DNA of 64,000 nucleotides from Phialophora verrucosa (GCA_002099365.1 MSED01000003.1:248001-312000); one strand, 5' to 3'; numbered from the stretch's first letter, positions 43,590 to 56,817 are shown. Made by a program: numbers and translations. Notes: generated by a model from the sequence alone, not told the origin.

Positions 43590-46500
43590 ATGTCCACCAA
43601 AGAATCCAATCTCAAGAGACAGCACCAATGTGGAGAATGTCAACGTGTCTACTCGAGGGTCGACCATCTCACACGTCATATGCGATATCGTGAGTCGTCC
43701 CCAGAAGCAAAGGCGTTCTCTCTGATGCCTACCGATACTAGTAACACTAACCACGCCGGCACAGATACTCAGGAGAGACCTTACGCATGCCCGCTTTGTT
43801 CCAAAGCGTTTGCTCGAACGTAAGTTGATCCCCTCGGCTCCGTGGTAGTCTCAAACGACGCGGTTCCCACAGGAACTTGACTTATCACATTATACCAGGG
43901 ATCTGCTCAAGCGTCACGTGGCAGGGCACAAAAGCGCTCTTGCTAGTACCCAGCAAGAGCCAGCCAAAGCTTCCTCACCGCGCCTCTCACTTTCCTCCGA
44001 GCACTATCAGACACAGCAGGGCTTGGAGCCCCAGCAATCTCCGGACAGAGCGCATCAGGTTGCGGAAACGAGTCATGGTGACGACGATGGGTCATCAAGC
44101 AGTCAACCCTACGAGGAGATTGTGCAGAGTTTACAGTCTCGACAAAGTCCAGGTCTTGCGGGTACTGTAAGTTGTGCAAAGTCAGATGCCATTGAACCAA
44201 TTTTGTCGCACTCTACTGGTGCTGTGCTGCTTCGTCAACAACTTCAATCGCCGTGGCCTCAAGGGATACAGGAACGGCAGAGTTTGTGCCCTGGACTTTG
44301 ACTGGTTCATCGCACATTTCGCAATCAGTGTCGGAAGTAACAGGACAGTGGCGCTACTCAAATTCATCCTTTGGAAGTTCATCATCTCGGCATATCGAAA
44401 CGCCCAATCCTACAGTCGCCTCCACTGATTCTGTGACGATCAAAGATATTACCCTAGACCCTTTCCATACGATGCGAGCTCAACATGGTACTCAAAGAGC
44501 GCACAGACGGAGTCTGCAACAACAAGTGGGCGAGGAAACCCATCCCATTCCTAACATGGAACCTCTACAGGCCATCAACAATGGTTCCGCTCCTCTATGG
44601 GGTCTTACGGAAACTCCGATGGCATCTCATGGCTTTGCTGGGTTTGGTCTCGATACCGATCTCGAATTGAATGACAGTGACATGGCTTTCCTCGGCAGTT
44701 ACGACTCAAAGTCTCCCTTTCCCATCAACCATGCGCATTCCGACGCCGCACACGTCAGCCCACTCTCTAGTGCATCCACAAACGCGAGGGCGGAAGCTGC
44801 TCTAGCTGCTGATGCATTCCGCATGTCTGTGTGGCGCTTCAATCCAGTACCCGAGGATCACCGCGCTGCCGAACAGGTAAACCTCTCTATGTCGGCCAAT
44901 GACAACCCGGGAGTGGGAGCGCAGTTGCAGCATCCCAGCGGAACGAGCTCGAGGCTAACGCGGTCAAGCCGGGATGAGATGATTGCTATCATTTTGAGCA
45001 CATGCAGACCCGCAATTGCACTTCGGGTAGCGTCTTCATTCCCTTCCGTCGCCCTGCTCGATTATTGTTTGAAGAGATTCCTGGCCACCGCAAGTCTCCG
45101 AGCGGAAGAATGGTTTCATATACCGAGCTTTGGGGTAGCAACCAGTAAACCGCGTGAGCTCCTAGCGTGCATGACTGCAGCTGGTGCGGTGGCAACTCTG
45201 GACCGATCGCTGCAGAAATGGGGGTTTGCGATTCAGGAGGAGTTACGACACTACGTGGGACGTGCTGTATGTCTTGATTCCCACATGCCCACCTTCAGCC
45301 TCCTCTTTCTACCTGTATCAGTCGTGGCTGCTTTGACCTTGAGAGACCCTAGCTTAGGAACCGATAGATTGAGAATGACAACACGCGAACGAGAGACCTA
45401 GAAACATTGCAGGCTTTTATGCTACTCCTAGAGATAGGTCAGTGGAGTGGTGCCAGCCGCAAGATTGAGATTGCAGAGAGTTTTTTGCAACCGGTGGTAA
45501 CAGTATGATTGTTCTCCCAACCTATCCCAGACACAAAGTCCCGGTTCCTCGTCAAAATACTATATACTGCTAAAATCCACGACGGTACTATCACAACTAA
45601 CGCGATGATTTGCTTCCAGATGTTGCGAAGGAGCGGCAAATTTCGGCGATCGGCCTATCCTCCCATCGAAGTCGATGAGCAGGACTCTGGAGATGTCCTT
45701 GAAGAGAAATGGAGGTGTTGGATCAAGCAAGAGTCATTCAAGCGGTATGTAACTGAACGTCTACGTCCTTGTCGCACAACGCTCTCCTGAATTGAAACCT
45801 CAGGCAGTCCCCCCGTTTCGTCCTTGGATACCTTTCGACCAGCTGATCGGAAGTCGGCAGGCTCGTATTTCATTTGTTCCAGCACGATGCGACTTCCTCT
45901 CTATCTCTACTAACCGGACCCTTGGTCTCTTATACCGAGCTTCTGTTGGCTTTGCCAGAGCCTCGACATGTTTGGCTGGCGCCTAGTGCCCAGGCTTGGA
46001 AGTCCCTTTACCTCGAAACTTTTCAACACGCTCTTCACCCGGTGCCGTCTCTAAAAGACTGCGTTAGTGACCTTGGCCGACTTGCTCACATCAAATACAT
46101 GGTTGACAATCAATGTACCAGCTCCTCCCTCCTTTACTACGCCTGGGGCATGATCTGGCATCATCGACAGCTGAATTTCTCGGCGCGGAGTCAATCAGGC
46201 GACCGAATCCTTCGGCTTCTGCGAGATCTGCGCATCAGCTGCGGTGACTACTTCTTGTCTGATCAGAGTGCCGTCTTTGAAGTCACCTTGGAGCTTGTAT
46301 CGATGCATATGTATATGTCATTGGAGCATATTCAGCGGTTCGCGGGATCTGAAGGAAGAGAAGAAGCAGAAGGGATTATTCCTGTTTTGCAGGATTGGAC
46401 CCGTGAATCCAGCTCGAGGCAGGCCATTTGGCATGCTGGACAAGTCCTTCGCGCCGCTCGCCGAGTTCCTACTCAGTGGTTGCATGGGTTCCTTGCTGTT

Positions 46501-46956
46501 GCCGTTTATCACGCAAGCTTGACCTGCTGGGCGTATGGGCTTGTTGCTACTTCGATCACACCACGACAGCATAATCTTCAACGACGCTCCGACACTGCCG
46601 AACCAGCAGGAATTCGAATCGTCGAGCAGTCGCTCTCCTCGAGTCCCTTCCCTGGTTCCCAGAGTGGTGAGATCGTCTGGCTGGATGAGAGCAGATCAGA
46701 TGATGTTGAACGATTCATTTCGTTGGGAATAGGAACACCTTGCCTCCACAGTCAGCAGCAGGACGACTCAGCTATAGCCCAGGTCTCCCATGGATCAGGT
46801 GAACCCCCAGGGAGCCCTATCCTCCTCACTGATACTCGATCCGTCATGGATGTGGTACTCAGTATGCTGCAAGATGGCCGCCCTCCTACGATGCCGCCTC
46901 TGGTGGAGAACCTGGTACAATTAATGACGAGGCTGAGGGATGTTGTCAGCTCCTAG
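43590..46956 (+). CDS. C2H2 zinc-finger transcription factor with fungal middle homology region
   Basis: This is a predicted 920-residue regulator in seven exons: 43590-43689, 43765-43819, 43899-44166, 44283-45266, 45368-45502, 45620-45744 and 45861-46956. All phases agree. Two classical fingers form across exons 1-3: C14-x2-C-x12-H-x3-H34 and C42-x2-C-x12-H-x3-H62, with the ERPYAC linker. Exon 3 to 4 uses the strong GTAAGT at 44167 and an AGAG acceptor; this border is the least certain. From about residue 250 on, the protein resembles the C2H2 proteins that carry a fungal-specific (PF04082-like) domain (DEMIAIILSTCRPAIA, TLQAFMLLLEIGQWSG, FQHDATSSLSL). The second half of the domain is helical. 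It lies upstream of two transporters and may control the right-hand group. Confidence 0.85.
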
Positions 46957-47555
46957 ATGGAAGAGAGTGCCGACAAAATTGCTTTACCACTACCACAAGC
47001 ACGCGGACTGCTCGGAAGGTTGGCCGGCAGATTCTACCCTACGATTTCATCAGTTGAAATCTAGTTCAAAGTTAATCTGCCTCGGAAGTTGGACTTCGGT
47101 CGCTTGCAAGGCAAACTGGGCCGCCCGCAGGGGCACGTCCGGGGTGTGCCGTACGGAGTACGGAGTAAGGGGGGTTGAATTAGGGGCAGACTCGGATGGT
47201 TAGCGTCCTCTCTGGGGTCGCCGATAGGCGGGCAGCCCCCGATCTCTCGGAACGGAATCCGGAGGACGGTTGGATGTTCGGGGCCAGCTGCTACAGCCGG
47301 GCGTCCGAGACTGCCCACTTCTCTGTCCTGATCTTTGGGCCGAGTCTATCGACCACGACAGAAATTGTCGACTCGGTTACCGGCCACAGACAGTGCCGAC
47401 GTGTAATCTGTCTCAAGCGCCCACAATTTGACCCTGGACTTGACACACATCGTATCCATCACACTGAATCATGTAGGCGCAAAATACATTCAAATTTGTA
47501 CTGCTTCCCATGCCTACCTGCTATATCATATTACTTCCCATGTGAGATCCGAGAC
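46957..47555. other. Intergenic region before the DHA2 transporter
   Basis: No gene. A GTACGGAGTACGGAGTA tandem microrepeat lies at about 47151-47167. From memory, such ACGGAGT repeats are frequent in intergenic DNA of Aspergillus-like genomes, which would hint at Eurotiales but does not prove it. Confidence 0.35.
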
Positions 47556-49275
47556 ATGGAGGGCGAAAAGAGGAATGATACAGCCACAGTGTTGTTCGAT
47601 GACACGGCCACCAATTTCAGTAGGATCTCGACAGGCGAAGAGAAGCTGAAGAAGGCCGCCAAGTTGCGTAGCCTCCTTACGGTTGCGTCCTTGTATTTGG
47701 CCCAATTTCTAGCAGCGCTGGACGCGACCATCGTCAGCGTTGCTCTACCTACTATTTCACACCAATTGCACTCGACGAGTGCCCAATACACATGGGTCGC
47801 CAGCTCTTATATGCTAGCTTCGACGTCCTCAATACCGCTGTGGGTCAAGATCTCGGATGTGTTTGGCAGGAAACCCATCATCATCCTCGCAAATGCTACC
47901 TTCATGGCCGGCAGCCTAATCGCTGCGCTGAGTCGGTCGCCAGAGATGCTCATTGCGGGAAGAGCTCTTCAAGGTCTAGGCGGAGGAGGCATCACTATCA
48001 TGGTCACAGTCATCATTGGCGATTTGTTCGAGCTTCGTCAAAGAGCAAAATACTATGGTTTCTCCGGGGTTGTCTATGGCATTGCCAGTGGTATAGGCCC
48101 TATTATAGGGGCTGTCTTTACTCAGACCATCGGCTGGCAATGGTGTTGTATGTATCCTTTTGCATCCTGAGCGCTGCTTGAACTCCATCTGTTTTGCAAT
48201 AACTGACACAAAACGACCAGTTTACATCAACCTTCCATTTGATGTCCTGTCTCTAGTCATCCTATTCGCCTTTTTGAAAGTCCCCAGACCAAAGGTCGCT
48301 CTTCTACAGGCTTTCAAAACCTTTGACTGGATGGGTTCCGCCTTGATCCTGGCTGGGTCGCTCTGTTTCCTCTACGGGCTTGAGGACGCCGCCGGCAATC
48401 ACATGTGGACTGCTGCGACACCTGTCGCATTGATGGTTGTTGGCGTTGCCCTGATCATTTTCTTCGTTGTTTGGGAATGGTACTTTACGGCCTATCCCAT
48501 TCTTCCTGTGCGCGTGCTGGCAAATCTTGCCTGCTTTGCCTGCATCATGGTCGCTGCCGCTCACAGTTTCGTCTTCTTCGCCTACGACTACTTCCTTCCG
48601 CTATACTTTCAGACAATTCTAGGAGCGTCACCAATCCAATCCGGGCTCTACATATTCGCAACGATAATCCCGCTGTGCATCATGTCAATGAGCACAGGGC
48701 CTATCATCAGGAGGACAGGAGCATGGCGCTTCATCATCATGGCCGGGGCCCTAACCATGACGCTTGGAACAGGTCTATTCATCAATCTGCCATTAAAGAG
48801 ACAACTGGGGAAGTTGATTGTCTTCCAGCTCATTGCCGGCTCCGGAGGTGGACTCCTGTTCGTGCCACCGATGCTCGCTCTGCAAAGCTTGCTGAAGAAG
48901 GAGCATGTGGCTGCCGGTTCCTCAGCGCAGACATTCGTCCGCAACTTGCTCTCCTCGCTCTCTGTCGTCTTGGGGGCCGCCATTCTGGAGCAAAGCGTCG
49001 GAAACAGCGGCTTGACGAACGTGGAAGGAAGTTCTGTTGGCGATAGCCACGACAGTAAGGCCAGAGCAGGGAAGACGGAATTTCTGACCTCAATGAAGAA
49101 CATGTGGATATTCTACACCGCCATTGCTGGGTTGATGATGGTATTTGCCTGCTTCATTGTAAATTCTAGAGATACGAAAGAAGAGAGTGAGATGGAGCAT
49201 CGTGTTATAGAGGGAGGCAGTGGCCCACCCTCGACGGAAGAGCCGTGTCCAGAGGGTAAGGAAGTCTCACGGTGA
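47556..49275 (+). CDS. MFS drug/metabolite exporter, DHA2 family (14 TM)
   Basis: A proton antiporter of 548 residues in two exons (47556-48147, 48221-49275). The start MEGEKRNDTA is followed by a hydrophilic N terminus, then FLAALDATIVSVALPTI in TM1, WVASSYMLASTSSIPLWVKISDVFGRKP, and the TM5 antiporter motif GIASGIGPIIGAVFT. Splicing creates GWQWCFYINLPFD, the conserved DHA2 junction. About fourteen hydrophobic segments and an acidic tail follow. Such carriers usually export toxic compounds or pathway products. The ORF can be extended upstream in frame to 47196, but that extension has no family resemblance. It is likely co-regulated with the adjoining C2H2 regulator, which is on the same strand. 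Confidence 0.9.
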
Positions 49276-49984
49276 CCTTGCTCGTGATTTTGCTCACCCA
49301 GCGCCGAGCCTGTGGACGTTGATTTTGAGATAGCCGGGGTCATATAGATGATAAAAGACGCCATTGTGGCACGCGTATAACATCTCTAGCTTTGTCGCAG
49401 ATTCGATGCATCAATCCACCAGAAGCCTTGAGATGCAACCTCAGTCCCTGGGGGCTGTCTTCGTTTTGCGGATACCTGGACGCACGCCTGCAGTGGCCGA
49501 GCAATGCACAGTACATGGTCAATCCTTTTGACAACGGCAGGTAAGGAAGCTCTTGCTATTTGATGGGGATCGTATCACGTCGACTTGGTTTAGTTCTGAA
49601 TCCTCACAACAAGACCCCAAGGTGAGAATAAGATCTTTGCACGCGACTCCATGCTTAGCCGTCAGCTGCAGCAGCCTCATCATCGTTTGACTCGTGGCGG
49701 AAAGTATCATACCAGGACAATTCTATGCTGGAAATAGCTCTGAATCTTTAGTCGGCGCAAGAAGGCTAAACGCGAAGAATATCATTTATGGTTTGACTCA
49801 TGATCAGATTTTTCGGACTATAGGCCCGTGGCTGGTACTCGTGCTTGAGTATGACCAAGCCACTAGGATCCTGTTGTTGTGCAGGACGTTCAAACGATCT
49901 CAAGTGGCGCATGTAATCAATCTCACCACCCCGTACTGGACGTCGCCTTGAAGGCTCCCGACACATCATCGGCCTTCACTCCTA
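49276..49984. other. Convergent intergenic region between two transporters
   Basis: Both neighbouring genes end here. No gene or RNA is recognised. Confidence 0.4.
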
Positions 49985-51914
49985 CTAGTCCTTGGTCCAA
50001 CGAGTGGTGAAGCGACGGATACGTTTGCCATAGAAATAGACGGGGAGACCGAGAAGGCCCAAAGCTCCCGTCAGACCAGCGTAGGTGTTGAACGCGCCGT
50101 CCCATCCCTTCAATTCGACGAAAGGCGCAACGGCATAGCTGGTACCAAAGGAAATGATGCCTCTGAACGCGCAGATGATGACTAGGAGTGGTCCTGCGCG
50201 CTGTGGATAGCTGTCCAGGAGATATGTAATGGCGACAATGTTGGCACCCACGAAAGCGAAATAGTAGGCGGCAACACCCCAGGCATATACGAACCAAGAG
50301 TACTTCTCCGGATGAGCCGCACCCTGGCCGTACAGGACTGCGGTGAAGACACCCACGAGGATGGGGAAGAACAACGGCAGAATGCGGTTCTCGGGCTCAT
50401 GGATGCCGCCGTTGCGCTTGGCCATGAACCTAACCAAGTAGTCCGAGCCATGGCCCAGCAGGGGAAGTGCAAGTAGAGCGACGACGATTTGTCCACAGTT
50501 GATGTAGCTGACGGTGTCATTCGGCCAGTTATAGGGTGCAGCAGCGAGAATGGTGCCGTACGACGTGCCGATAACGATATTGGTGCCTAGAGTGAGGCCG
50601 TTCAACAACAATGCCCAGAAGACATTGGGGAAGAATAGAAGCTCGAAAGTTTGCTAGAACGCGCACAGTGGTTAGCCTCGTATGAATGGTAACAGGGTTG
50701 TGTTGAAGCTTACCAATAGTACAAGCCAGACCTTGTTCCATTCCGCTTTACCCACGATCAATCGGAGGTCGGACCTGAACGTGCGAGGAGCAAAGTTGAC
50801 AGTGTCAAGAGGTGGGCGGGTGGTGCAGATATCGACACCGACTGCCTCTGCCCCCTGCGAAGAGGTCTCGGCGTCGTCCGCTGATGCCATATCCGAGACA
50901 ACATCTTGGAACTCTGCGGCAGACCGGTGATATTTCGTTTCCGGCAACAAGAACATCGCAGCGATGAGCATCACCCCGGCAAGTCCGGCACCTAGACCGT
51001 ACCAGCCCTCAGGGGTAATATGCCCAGCAATAGGGCCGGCAAACAGAGTCCAGACGGCGGTCAAGCTGACTTGGATTGCCTGTTGGCCCATGAGCGCCTT
51101 GCTCCGTTCATGTAGGAAGAAAATTTCCTACCAGTGTGTTAGCTACGAAGGACGACAATGTGACACAGTGGACGTACCTGAGTGATCATGGGAACAAGAG
51201 CCTCGCTTTGGCCGGCAGCAAGCCCTAGGAGCATGCGAGCACCCAAATGCCACTCGTATGTTTTGGCAAATGCGCAGAGGACGGCACCGATGACGAGGAT
51301 CAGCGAAGAAGCTAGCAGGACGACGCGGCGGCCAACGCCAATTGCAATCGGCATTCCGATGAGATTGCCAATGCCCCTAACCGATAGTCAGCGGCGTAAT
51401 CATGCCCTCGAGTCGCTGGTCGTTGACTCACATGAACAGAGTGGGATATGTCATGAGGTGAGTGATATCGTCATAGTCCTTGCCTACTGCCACATATCTG
51501 GGGATGTAGAACGACAACAATCCTCCAAACCCGGAGACTAGAGCCAGGCCCAGCGTCGAGACTGCGTACTCTGTGTCAGCCGCCTGATTTGCCACATCTT
51601 GGCGGGACAGATCTTACAAACTGAGATCACCACCAGGACCACGCATTTTTGCCATATGGGCATGTTCAGGGGATCTGGCCACCGGGTTAGCAACGGGCTA
51701 CCACTTTCAGGTACGAATCTCATTGACCTTGAGGATCCGCAGTGGGCGTGGGGACGTAGACAATAGCCCCCTCAGTCAATTTGACCGTACCGACGACAGC
51801 AAGCGTCTTGGTCAGCGTGTCGGAGGAGGTTTTCAACTCCTCGACATGAGCCAACTGCGGCTTGACGGCGTCAGCCGTCTCCGCAGGTTCTGCGTGGTGG
51901 TGGATGTGTGCCAT
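49985..51914 (-). CDS. MFS transporter, DHA1/Hol1-like
   Basis: This is a twelve-helix transporter with six or so exons. Resolved pieces are 51914-51728, 51674-51618, one reading FSTLGLALVSGFGGLLSFY, one reading GIGNLIGMPIAIGVGRR, one beginning EIFFLHERSKALMGQQ, and a last exon from about 50652 to 49985. The N terminus is a His/Ala-rich hydrophilic tail, then DPLNMPIWQKCVVLVV, which marks this fungal subgroup. The motif-A equivalent is IAIGVGRRVVLLAS. A hydrophilic central loop contains a Ser/Ala/Glu-rich segment and DTVNFAPRTFRSDLRL. The second half contains SYGTILAAAPYNWPND and ends VYFYGKRIRRFTTRW. It is probably a plasma-membrane uptake or export carrier for the right-hand pathway. The substrate is unknown. 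Confidence 0.88.
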
Positions 51915-52632
51915 TGGGGAGTCCGACTGTGGTCATAATGACTACAAGTTTGGATCATTGGGAGCCAGTCTGGTAAATATGCGATAGAGATTCTGGGGTG
52001 TAGGCGCGGCGGGAAAGGTGGAGGTGGGGGAATACGAAGCTCAAGATGCGACCACCCACCACCGCGAGGGGCCTACCGAGAGACACACCCCCTTTCTGCG
52101 AGGCCCGAATGCTTGTCCGAGTTTCTAAACGGCCGAGGATGCAACTGCGCTCCCCGAACCGTGCCTCGCACCCCGCCGCCAACGCTCCCCACATTCTGTG
52201 TTCCCCAGAGCCTGATATGGCCTTTGTCCGATGCAGTTGCAAGTCCAAGACCGCCGAGACTGTTCCCGTGAAATCCATCGTCGGAGCATGTGAAAGGCTG
52301 AGAATTTGGCTTCCCATCAGTGTCATCACACGCCGAGCCAGCGGATATGGAATAGTACCCATTGCAAGGAAATGGGTGATATTCCTTGCGTTGGGTAATA
52401 CGCACCTAAAACCCAGAAATGCCTTCCTGAGAAGTCGTGGTGCTTGTTGCAATCGCCATCATGTCGGCAGACTATCAGCGGATATGCTGCACAAAAATTA
52501 GGAGTCTATAGTGTTTATTTCGAGAGTTCTTCCTAGCATCTGATACATCTTCCACAATTCCTCCAAGTGGTCGAAGTCCACCATGAGGATACCTCAAATA
52601 GGGTGAGATTGAACATCAAGGTAGGCGCCCGA
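51915..52632. other. Intergenic region, transporter promoter side
   Basis: This contains the promoter of the minus-strand transporter and the 3' flank of the monooxygenase gene. No gene is supported; two overlapping antisense frames show no domain. Confidence 0.4.
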
Positions 52633-53946
52633 TCATATCGCAACCAGTGAAGCGGTCCCAGTCTGTTGTCTCGATTGCCAGTCCAATGCGCCTTTGTAAC
52701 AGCAGTTGTAGTCCATGAACTCGGAGGGATTCATCTTGACCTTCAAGCCAGACTCGTCTGTAGCTGGCTTGGCCATTTGCCTACTGTAGAGTTGGATGGT
52801 AGTCGCTCGATCATATCGGCATTCGAATATAGTGCGGTTGATGGCCTCGATTGATGGCAAGCTCAAATCCTCAGCATCAGCAAAGAAAGCACCCAGTGCT
52901 TCTGCATCCTCGACAGCCTGACTCGCTCCCTGGCCCTGGGTAGGCAGCATGGCGTGAGCGGCATCTCCAATCAGAATAGTCCTTCCCTTGTACCACGTAG
53001 GGAGCGGATCAATGTCTCGCAGCTGCCACAAGCCTGCTTCTTTGGCTAACCGTAGGGGTTCTTTGGCCCATTCGGGAAAATCAGCAAAGGTTTCTAGGAG
53101 TTTGTTTAGATCTCCACGCGTCACCCAGCTGGAGTTCGAGGAAGACTCAACCATTTCCTCATCGGGTACCAAGGCAACTATACTGTATACTGTGCCGTCA
53201 CGAGCTGGACCCATGATCATTCGGCGATTTGGGCCAAGGACCATACTGGTGCAGCCCTTTCGCGGGTCAACGATCTCGACGAAGTTTTTCTGCTGCATGA
53301 GCTCCTCCACTGGGATCATAATGCGGTATGCTGAAAATCCCGTGGGCAGCGCTGGAATAGGTTTGCCGACAACCGCGTCTCGAATTACGCTCCTGATACC
53401 ATCTGCTCCAACGATCAGCTCTGCCTCGAGCGATTCGCCGTTTTCCAATTCCAGGACGCCTTCGTTGCAGTCAATTTTTGTGACGCGGCTGCTGGTTCTG
53501 ATCTCTGCCGGGCGACCAGCATACTGGGGAGACGTTGCGCGCTGTTTAAGCACATCATGGAGATCCATTCGGTGGTACAGTATACGTTCACCGCCGTACT
53601 TGTCCATCGTCGACAAGGCGACGCGCATCTGCATTTTGCCGTCAAGAGCATAAATCTGGAACGCTTCGTCGACCATTGAGCCGCGTGCTTTCAAATCTCC
53701 TCCAAGATTCCACAAGGTCTCGACAATCCTGGACGCATTTGGCTGAAGGGATATGGTCGCGCCCACCTCCCGAGCAAGGACAGACTGTTCGAGCACGATG
53801 ATTTCTCGGTCATCCTTCCTCAAAGCTATGGCCTTGCGATCATTGTCAATTTGAAGTCCTATTATAGCAAGTTACAGGGGAAGACCTACGGCACCTAGTC
53901 CAGCAATTCCACCCCCAACGATAACTATCCTGAAGTTTGCAGGCAT
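52633..53946 (-). CDS. FAD-dependent monooxygenase (salicylate hydroxylase-like)
   Basis: This group A flavoprotein hydroxylase has 418 residues in two exons (53946-53890 and 53832-52633); the first exon is just 57 bases. Joining them gives the dinucleotide fold IVIVGGGIAGLGAAIAL (GxGxxG at 11-16) and the adjacent acidic end of strand 2 (IVLEQ). The DG motif GADGIRSVIRDAVVGK and the second FAD motif ILIGDAAHAMLPTQGQG are intact, as is the VEDAEALG helix. Family members hydroxylate aromatic acids or polyketide rings with NAD(P)H. It is divergent from PhyH-1 across 630 bp, so both are probably induced together. The substrate is not fixed. Confidence 0.92.
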
Positions 53947-54576
53947 TTTAGTTTCGCACTGATAAAATATGGTCCTCCCAACGATCGACTCGGTCTCCCT
54001 GCTCCAACATCTAGGTGTTCAAGGGGCCAGATATTAATTGTCGGCTCTGTTTACGCGAATGTGTGTTGGCGTCGCGTTGCCTTTCGACCCACCCTTTAGA
54101 CTCTGAGTCCCTTTGCGCATGCCAGATCTATCGGACTATCAGTAAGCCGTGCCTTCGGAAGAAGGAGGAGGGCGCGGAGGCTAGTGCAGCCTTCGGCGAC
54201 GCTCGGTCGACCTGCACGAGCTCCGAACGGGTCTTTGTGCTTCTGACTCGGTAGCCACTCATCTGCAATCCGTTGCCTCTGCATCAGAGGGACCCCTGAG
54301 TTTCCGGACGAAGCCATTCTTGTCCCTGGACGGTCCGCCCACAGATGCTGGAACCTCTGAGCAAGCAACCGCGGGCGGTGGCAATCCCCCAAGGTGCTCC
54401 GAGATCTCGGCTGATGGTCTGATCGTCGAGCTTCACTATCCTCAAAAGATGGATTTATAGGGCTCACTTCAGCAAGAGAGAGCATCCTTACCATTCTTCC
54501 CAAGCAACCAACACCCATCCATTCATTCTATCCATCTAGCACATGAGACAAGATCATCAACGAGAGTCAAGAAACA
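53947..54576. promoter_or_regulatory. Divergent promoter, FAD monooxygenase / PhyH-1
   Basis: This shared 630-bp region contains the perfect palindrome CCGAGATCTCGG at 54399-54410, an everted CCG-N6-CGG pair of the kind Zn2Cys6 dimers bind. Other CGGAGG/CTCCG elements occur nearby. Regulation by the Zn2Cys6 protein at 61803 is a guess. Confidence 0.5.
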
Positions 54577-55898
54577 ATGGCAACCACCACCACCACCACA
54601 GAGCCCGCTCATGTTCTCACCGTCGCCCAGCCAACAGGCCGCATGGTTCTGGACGGAAGTCCCACCAACTATGGTGACTTTCGTGACCAGTTGAACACAG
54701 ACGGCTACGTTGTCGTCAAGGGTGCCATCCCTCGCGAGCGTGCTGACAAGTATGCCGATGAGTTTGTGAGTTACGTGGAAAACTTGTAAATATCATGAGG
54801 CTCGAAGCATGTGGGACGCATGCTAATCAACATTTTAGCGGACTCGGATACGACCGTAATGATCCTTCCACGGTGAAGCCGGAAAACCTTCCAGTGCTCA
54901 ACGAGAAGGGAATGATTCTTGCCTATGCTGTCACCCACGAGAAGTGGGTGTGGGATATCCGTGGGGAGCCTGGAGTTTATGAGCCCTTTGAAAAGGTCTA
55001 CAACGACAAGGATATGATTGTGTCCTTCGATGCTGTGAACATTGGGTTTGCAAAGTGGGTTCCAACACAACATGGTATGCAACTAAAAGTTACTGACCTA
55101 ATCCCCCTATAGTACCGAACACCTTCCCAAGAAGTATGGTAACCTTTAATGATGGCATTATCCTGTACACATAGCTAACTATTGCTTAGCAAGCCATGGC
55201 CTCATCAAGACCAAGACCCGACCAAGCATGGCTTCCGATGTACGTTCCGTTCGATCTTGCTATATACGGCCTTAGTTTTGTGCTAACAAGGGAATAGGCC
55301 TCCAAGGACTGGTCAACTTGCACCCCTGCGGTCCCAATGACGGTGGTCTGATCGTCTGCAAAGGGGGTCACTTAGTCTCTGAGGAGTTCCATCGCGATAT
55401 GGCTGACGAGCCCAAGATCCCTGCCTGGACCCCAGAGTGGTATGGCTTCACCGACAACGGCATGAAGTGGCTCAAGGATCACGGCCTGGAATGGGTCAAG
55501 GTTTGCGCTGAACCCGGCGACCTTATCCTGTGGGACAGTCGCATCCCTCACTACAATGTTCCTCCCACCTCACAGCAGGATCGGTTGGCTATCTACACCT
55601 GCTTCATGCCCGTGGCCTCAGCCACCCAGGAGGATTTGATCAGGAAGAAGGAGGCATTCGAGAGTAAGTTTTGTGCCCTCGGTCTCAGAGTCTCGCACGG
55701 ACACTGGCTAAAAACCGGTGAACAGAGCGTCTAGGTACCACTCACTGGCCCAACGCCCGGCATGTCGCTGCCAACAACGTTGCTATGCGTGACGGCAAGC
55801 CATGCCCCAAGTCGAGGGATCGCCCCGTGCAGGAACCTGTGCTCAATGAGCGTATGTTCAAGTTGACCGGCATTCCTTATATCAAGCAAGAGGCTTGA
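54577..55898 (+). CDS. Phytanoyl-CoA dioxygenase family protein 1 (PhyH-1)
   Basis: This Fe(II)/2-oxoglutarate enzyme has 344 residues in six exons: 54577-54785, 54839-55054, 55113-55133 (21 bases), 55190-55239, 55298-55663 and 55726-55898. Splicing produces NTEHLPKNKPWPHQDQDP, which supplies the iron-binding H-x-D (HQD), and then CLQGLVNLHPCGPNDGGL. The distal His is in DSRIPHYNVPP, with the 2-oxoglutarate Arg likely the one in QQDRLAIYTC. The protein is cytosolic, with no peroxisomal SKL-type end (it ends KQEA). It is a clear paralogue of the tail-to-tail gene at 56818-58033. Fungal PhyH proteins hydroxylate varied small molecules. The substrate is unknown here. Confidence 0.92.
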
Positions 55899-56817
55899 GA
55901 AACATGATACCTCGCAAGTGTATATACTTATTAGGCCATGCTTCAGTCACTTAGTCGGCATATCATGTATTTGGATGAGCACGGGTTTTCCATCATGACC
56001 TGAGCCGCGTTGGTGTGCCACCGCTGTTTCCTGTTCTATAACTTCGCGTGTACTCGTCCCTGCCCGCGTATCCTAGTAGCGGCTTGTACACACCACAATG
56101 TGAGAGTACTGTACGTAGCAGATACAGAGAGCATTGTTCAACATTTAACAAGAATGAATATACCTTTTATCATACAAACTGCTCTCGTGCACCGGATATG
56201 TTGGCCAAGATAGTAGATCTAACCTGAGGAGGCACTGTTCAGAACATCCGGCTCTCATTTGAAGACTTGAGCTTGTGCTAAGCATCCGAATCCTATGAGA
56301 ATTGTAATAATATTCAATAAAGGACCGAATCTCAATGATCTGAGGGAGTGAGCCGTCAGGCTCGATGTTACAATTCTCGTTCCAAAGAAAACAACACCAC
56401 TGTGTACCCTCACACAATACTCTGCCTAGGAAGCAGTTGGGCTTCAGTTGGGCTGGTGTACAACGATGATAGCTGTCTCTGCAGCCGTAAACTCAGCATC
56501 GGCCGCATGTAGAGAGCAAACGTCGAGTTGTGGACATCTGATCTTGTGAAGTCGTCTCGGTCCGATAGAGATTTGTTTGTCTGTATTCGAGCTCGCAAGC
56601 ATCAAGGAAAGTAGGCACGCAGCAACACTGACCCGAGCTCAATTTTAGTATCGCAAAGATCGAGACCAGCAGTCTGCACCTATTTATGTTTAAGGTGAAT
56701 ACTCGTCGGAATCAGACTTTGTCACGGACTAGGTCGGGAGACTTGAAATGGAACCAATTGTCCGCCCACCGAGACATATTGTTACTGAACATTGAAAGCA
56801 CAGATTCCTCTCATAAG
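55899..56817. other. Convergent intergenic region between the PhyH paralogues
   Basis: No gene is recognised; the two dioxygenase genes end towards each other. Polyadenylation-like AATAAA-type and AT-rich tracts occur around 56295-56325. Confidence 0.35.

Noticed and set aside
47196..47555. In-frame upstream extension of the DHA2 transporter
   Set aside because: The 120 added residues do not resemble the family, and the ATG at 47556 gives a normal hydrophilic N terminus before TM1.
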